Shown: positions 60,823 through 64,000 of the stretch, one piece after another
Numbering within the stretch: position 1 is the stretch's first letter
Layout of the letters: each line of letters begins with the position of its first letter
Assembly (NCBI GenBank): GCA_951394405.1
Contig: OX596337.1
Coordinates: 4,030,001 to 4,094,000 of the forward strand
Reading direction: 5' to 3'
From: Coprinellus micaceus
Lineage: Eukaryota; Basidiomycota; Agaricomycetes; Agaricales; Psathyrellaceae
Length of the DNA: 64,000 nucleotides
Position numbers and translations under genes: made by a program
Notes under the pieces: generated by a model
Seen by the model: the letters and a program-made list of their open reading frames with translations, nothing else
Databases searched by the model: none
Told to the model about the DNA's origin: nothing

Positions 60823-63800
60823 ATGGGGAGGTGAGTCCGACGTTGGTATGCACACGCTAGGCCAGATTAACCATCCAACTTCCATAGCCCACTTCGCCAC
60901 CGGGTTGTCCTCCTCACACTCACCGCCATTTTCATCCCTGCGATTCACCTGGTCCACGTCTTTGTCAAGGCGCTCCGGTTGCAGTACCATGGGAAAAGCT
61001 TGATGCATCGCTTTCGGGAGACGAAGAACCTTACCGATATCGATGAGGCGATCACTGAGCTGCAGGCAGCTGCCCAGCTTCTGCACCAGCGTCTTCAAAC
61101 GAAACCCCTCGACCTTCTTGGAATCGCCTTCTTGCTTCGTTTCAAGCAAACGAAAGACCTTGACGACTTGTCAGCCTCCGTCAAAGCCCTTCGACAAGCC
61201 TTGACCCTCGCTCACAAAGGATATGCAGAGCTACCCGGGGTGTTCAACAACCTTGCAATTTCGCTTGTGCTCTACTGGGAACAAACAGGAAGTTTACCCC
61301 ACCTCGAAGATGGCGTCTCTTGCTATCGCCAGGCTATTCTGCGGATGCCTGAAGGTCATCTCCACCTCCCAAGCACCCTTGTCAATCTCGGAAACGCTTT
61401 GTCGGATCTCGTCATCTGTACGGGGAATCTTGGAGACCTCGACGAGGCGAGCTCAGCACTGCGGCGCGCGGCGCAGCTCGTTCCAGAAGGTCATCCCCAG
61501 CTACCGAGGTGTCTCAGGACTCTCGCATTAGTATCGCTTCTGCGATGCGACCGCACTGAGAATATCGACCATCTCAAGGAGGCCAGCTCATTGCTCCAGC
61601 GAGCAGTCGACCTCACCCCTGCGGATGATGCAGATCTCGCTATTGGCCTCTGCCAACTCGGACTAGCCCTTGGCGCAGGCCACAACTGGACAGGTGATCG
61701 ACAATACCTTGCTGAAGCGACGTCGGTACTGGAAAGAGCATTGAAGCTCACTCCCCCCGGTGATTATTACCTACCTCTCCGACTCAGCACGATGGGAAAC
61801 CTGTTTCACGCGCGCTTCCTGTTGCACAGGGAAGCTTTCAGATTTATCTGAAGCAATCTCTTCGATGCAACAAGCGGTCAACGTCACTCCACAGGGACAG
61901 AAGAACTTCCCCATGTACTTGAACCACCTCGCTCTGGCCCTTTTCACTCGCTTCGCACGTACCTATGAATCTCAAGACCTCGCCCGTGGCATCTCGCTGA
62001 AGCAGAGGGCCGTGGCGCTCACTCCCGAGGGTCATGTATCTCTCCCCGAACGACTTAGCGACCTCGGAATGGCATTGAGCACGCGCTACAATGCGCTTGG
62101 GGACCTTCGGGATGTTGAAGAGGCCATATCGCTTCAGCGCAGAGCCGTTCAGGGCACCCGCGATGGTGATGCGTCCCTCTCTGACCGACTCAGCAGGCTT
62201 TCAGGGTCGCTGAACGTTCGGTTCGGGCATACTGGGGAGCTAAACGACCTGGAGGAAGCAATCTCCGGACAGCAGAGAGCAGTAGAGGTCAGCCAAGGAG
62301 ATCTACGACGCCATCCCTCGAACCTAGCCGCACTCGGCCTCTTGCATATGGCAAGGTTCGAGCATAACACAAGGTCCGAGCATAACGCAAAGTCCGAGCA
62401 CAACGCAAAGTCCGAGCACAACGCAAAGTCCGAGCACAACGCAAAGTCCGAGCACAACGCAAAGTCCGAGCACAACGCAAAGTCCGAGCATACTCAACGT
62501 TATCGGGCCGATAACGTCGAGAGTACCTCCAAAGCTATATCGGTGCTACAGCGAGCCCTCGAGCTTGTTACCGATGAACGAACAATCAAAGGAGAAATGA
62601 ACACTTGGTTGAACGCCCTTGGAGTCGCTTTCCAGGGCCGCTTCCACCTCGTAACTCGCGACGTTTCCGACATCAATCAAGCCGTCTCAGCGGGTCAACG
62701 AGCAGTGAGCCTCACACCTAGAGGTCATGCACAGTACAGCTCCCTTCTTGCGCAACTCGGGCAGTTCCTGTACAATCGTTCAAAAGTCGGTGGGAGTCTC
62801 GAGGATTTGAACACCAGCATAACACACTTCAAGGTCGCTTCCACGTCCGGCATTGGTGCACCCCGCGTCAGACTGGCGGCAGCGAAGCAGTGGGCTTGGG
62901 CTTTAAGTCACCAAGATCCAGAGCCGCCGGATATTCTACTCGCATACGACACCATCGTGTCTCTAATCACAGTGATAGTGGGCCCTGAGCAGACTGTCCA
63001 GCGTCGTTATGCTCAACTCCAGGAGGTCTCTGTGCCTGAAGGTGCGATGAAGCCCCTTTACAGGCAATATGGTGACCCCTCAGGCCTCGCTTTGGAGGTA
63101 GCCGCCATTGATTGCGAGAAAGGAAGGCCGGACAAGGCGTTGGAGTGGCTCGAACAAGGCCGTTGCCTGATCTGGCGGCAGTTGAACGATCTCAGAGCGC
63201 CGCTCGACGACCTCGCCAAGACGGACAGTAAACTCGTGCAGAGGTTCAAGGATTTATCGAGACGGCTTGAGATCGCGGGGTCGCGTCTCCAGTTGGGAGT
63301 TGGGGCGTCCCCTTGGGAGAAGGTCTCAATGGAAGATGAAGCTCTGTTGCATGCGGATCTTGCCATGCAATGGAACGACACACTCCAGACGATTAGGTCT
63401 ATACCTGGTTTTGAATCCTTCCTTCAACCCCCTCCATGCTCCTCTCTACTTCAACACCTCCCAGCTTCAGGGATAATCATCGTGATCAACGTCAACGAGC
63501 GGCGGTGTGATGCGATTGCGCTAACCTCTACGTGGAACGAGCCCCTCCACATTCACCTGCCCAATTTCTCTGGTAAAAAAGCGAGGGAGCACAGAGGTGC
63601 GTTGCAGACGGGATTAAGACGTGCAGGACTCCAGGCTGGCAGTCCTAGAGCGCTAGTGCGGTTCAACGCAAAGCAACTTCCCGGGGCACATACCATCCGC
63701 AACGTCCTCCAGTCGTTATGGACGGAGGTTGTCAAACCGATACTAGATGCGCTAGAAATACAGGTACGTGCCAACATACTGTATCAATTCAAATATCCAT

Positions 63801-64000
63801 GCTTTACGACAGAAAGTGAATGTGGAATCATCAACCGCCTTGCCCAGGATCTGGTGGTGTCCGACAGGCGTCATGTCCTTTCTTCCTATTCACGCAGCTG
63901 GCGTGTACCGTGGTGGCCAATCGGAGGTATTATCTGACTACGCAGTTTCGTCATACACTCCAACCATCCAAGCGATTATCAGTCGAGTCAAAGGTGATCG
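60823..64000 (+). CDS. TPR-CHAT protein, partial at the window edge
   Basis: A repeat-rich protein ending in a CHAT (caspase-like) domain, a family strongly expanded in Agaricomycetes. I propose a mini-exon 1 (60823-60830, ATGGGGAG) joined over a 57-bp intron to 60888, giving MGSPLRHRVVLLTLTA with a short hydrophobic stretch. Degenerate TPR/SEL1-like units of about 45 residues follow (DLDEASSALRRAAQLVPEGH, DLRDVEEAISLQRRAVQ). At about 61820-61832 the frame shifts by one base between MGNLFHARF and TGKLSDLSEAIS. The CHAT domain begins near 63470. An intron (about 63763-63812) joins LDALEIQ to KVNVESSTALPRIWWCPTG. The catalytic histidine is in FLPIHAAG (about 63882-63905); the catalytic cysteine must lie beyond 64000. 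CHAT domains are proteases in characterised systems; the fungal role is unknown. Confidence 0.85.
62360..62485 (+). repeat. 18-bp minisatellite, 7 units, coding
   Basis: Seven tandem 18-bp units, the last five or so identical, encode EHNTRS then EHNAKS repeated six times inside the TPR array. The unit keeps the frame. An eighth partial unit (EHTQRY) follows. Confidence 0.95.

Noticed and set aside
61760..61830. Genuine intron in the TPR-CHAT gene
   Set aside because: Splicing here would restore the frame, but the removed bases encode a normal half of a TPR-type unit, so an ancestral coding frameshift is the better reading. Not excluded without transcripts.
62360..62485. CRISPR-like array
   Set aside because: The units are contiguous with no spacers and lie in frame inside a eukaryotic TPR gene, so this is a minisatellite.

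Overview
The window is nuclear DNA of a filamentous basidiomycete, most likely an Agaricomycete. Genes are packed tightly on both strands and interrupted by many short GT-AG introns (about 45-75 bp). The gene content fits: F-box/LRR-type proteins, a fungal P450, an Argonaute, a DASH subunit, and TPR-CHAT and aldo-keto reductase families typical of mushrooms. All exon joins below were made by eye from GT-AG sites and reading frame; none has been checked against transcripts.

Left third (1-25.9 kb), mostly conserved housekeeping. A very large neurofibromin/IRA-type Ras GTPase-activating protein (594-10404, +) is followed by an F-box gene, a cytochrome P450 and a second F-box gene. Next come a long coiled-coil protein, the kinetochore DASH subunit Spc19 (20985-21738), a 93-residue unknown protein and a stomatin-family membrane protein.

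Middle (25.9-55.5 kb), the unusual part. An Argonaute with the complete DEDH slicer tetrad (25918-30130, +) is followed by two small unknown genes and tRNA-Val(AAC). Then comes a tandem duplication of a roughly 8.5-9 kb unit. Each unit carries a DDX60-type Ski2-like RNA helicase on the minus strand (34258-40848; 43811-50385) and a divergently oriented aldo-keto reductase on the plus strand (41572-43152; 51116-52256). Both helicases look intact. Both reductases are broken and share one frameshift; copy A also carries a 438-bp terminal-inverted-repeat element with an 8-bp target duplication. A 95-bp block in the shared 5' region is identical in both units although the DNA next to it has diverged. 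Between the units lies a captured, inverted copy of the 3' end of the ubiquitin hydrolase gene found at 56.9-59.7 kb. The CDC7 kinase gene and an intron-containing tRNA-Arg(TCG) close the region.

Right end (55.8-64 kb). A foldback MITE-like element lies at 56060-56336. It is followed by a Ubp1/USP30-like deubiquitinase, the remnant of an aldo-keto reductase 3' end that pairs with the captured fragment near 43 kb, and a TPR-CHAT protein cut by the window edge. The TPR-CHAT gene has an apparent frameshift and an in-frame 18-bp minisatellite.

The most interesting hypothesis is that the Argonaute, the duplicated DDX60-type helicases and perhaps the TPR-CHAT protein form a neighbourhood concerned with foreign-RNA sensing or defence. 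That is inference from family knowledge and proximity, not something the sequence proves.
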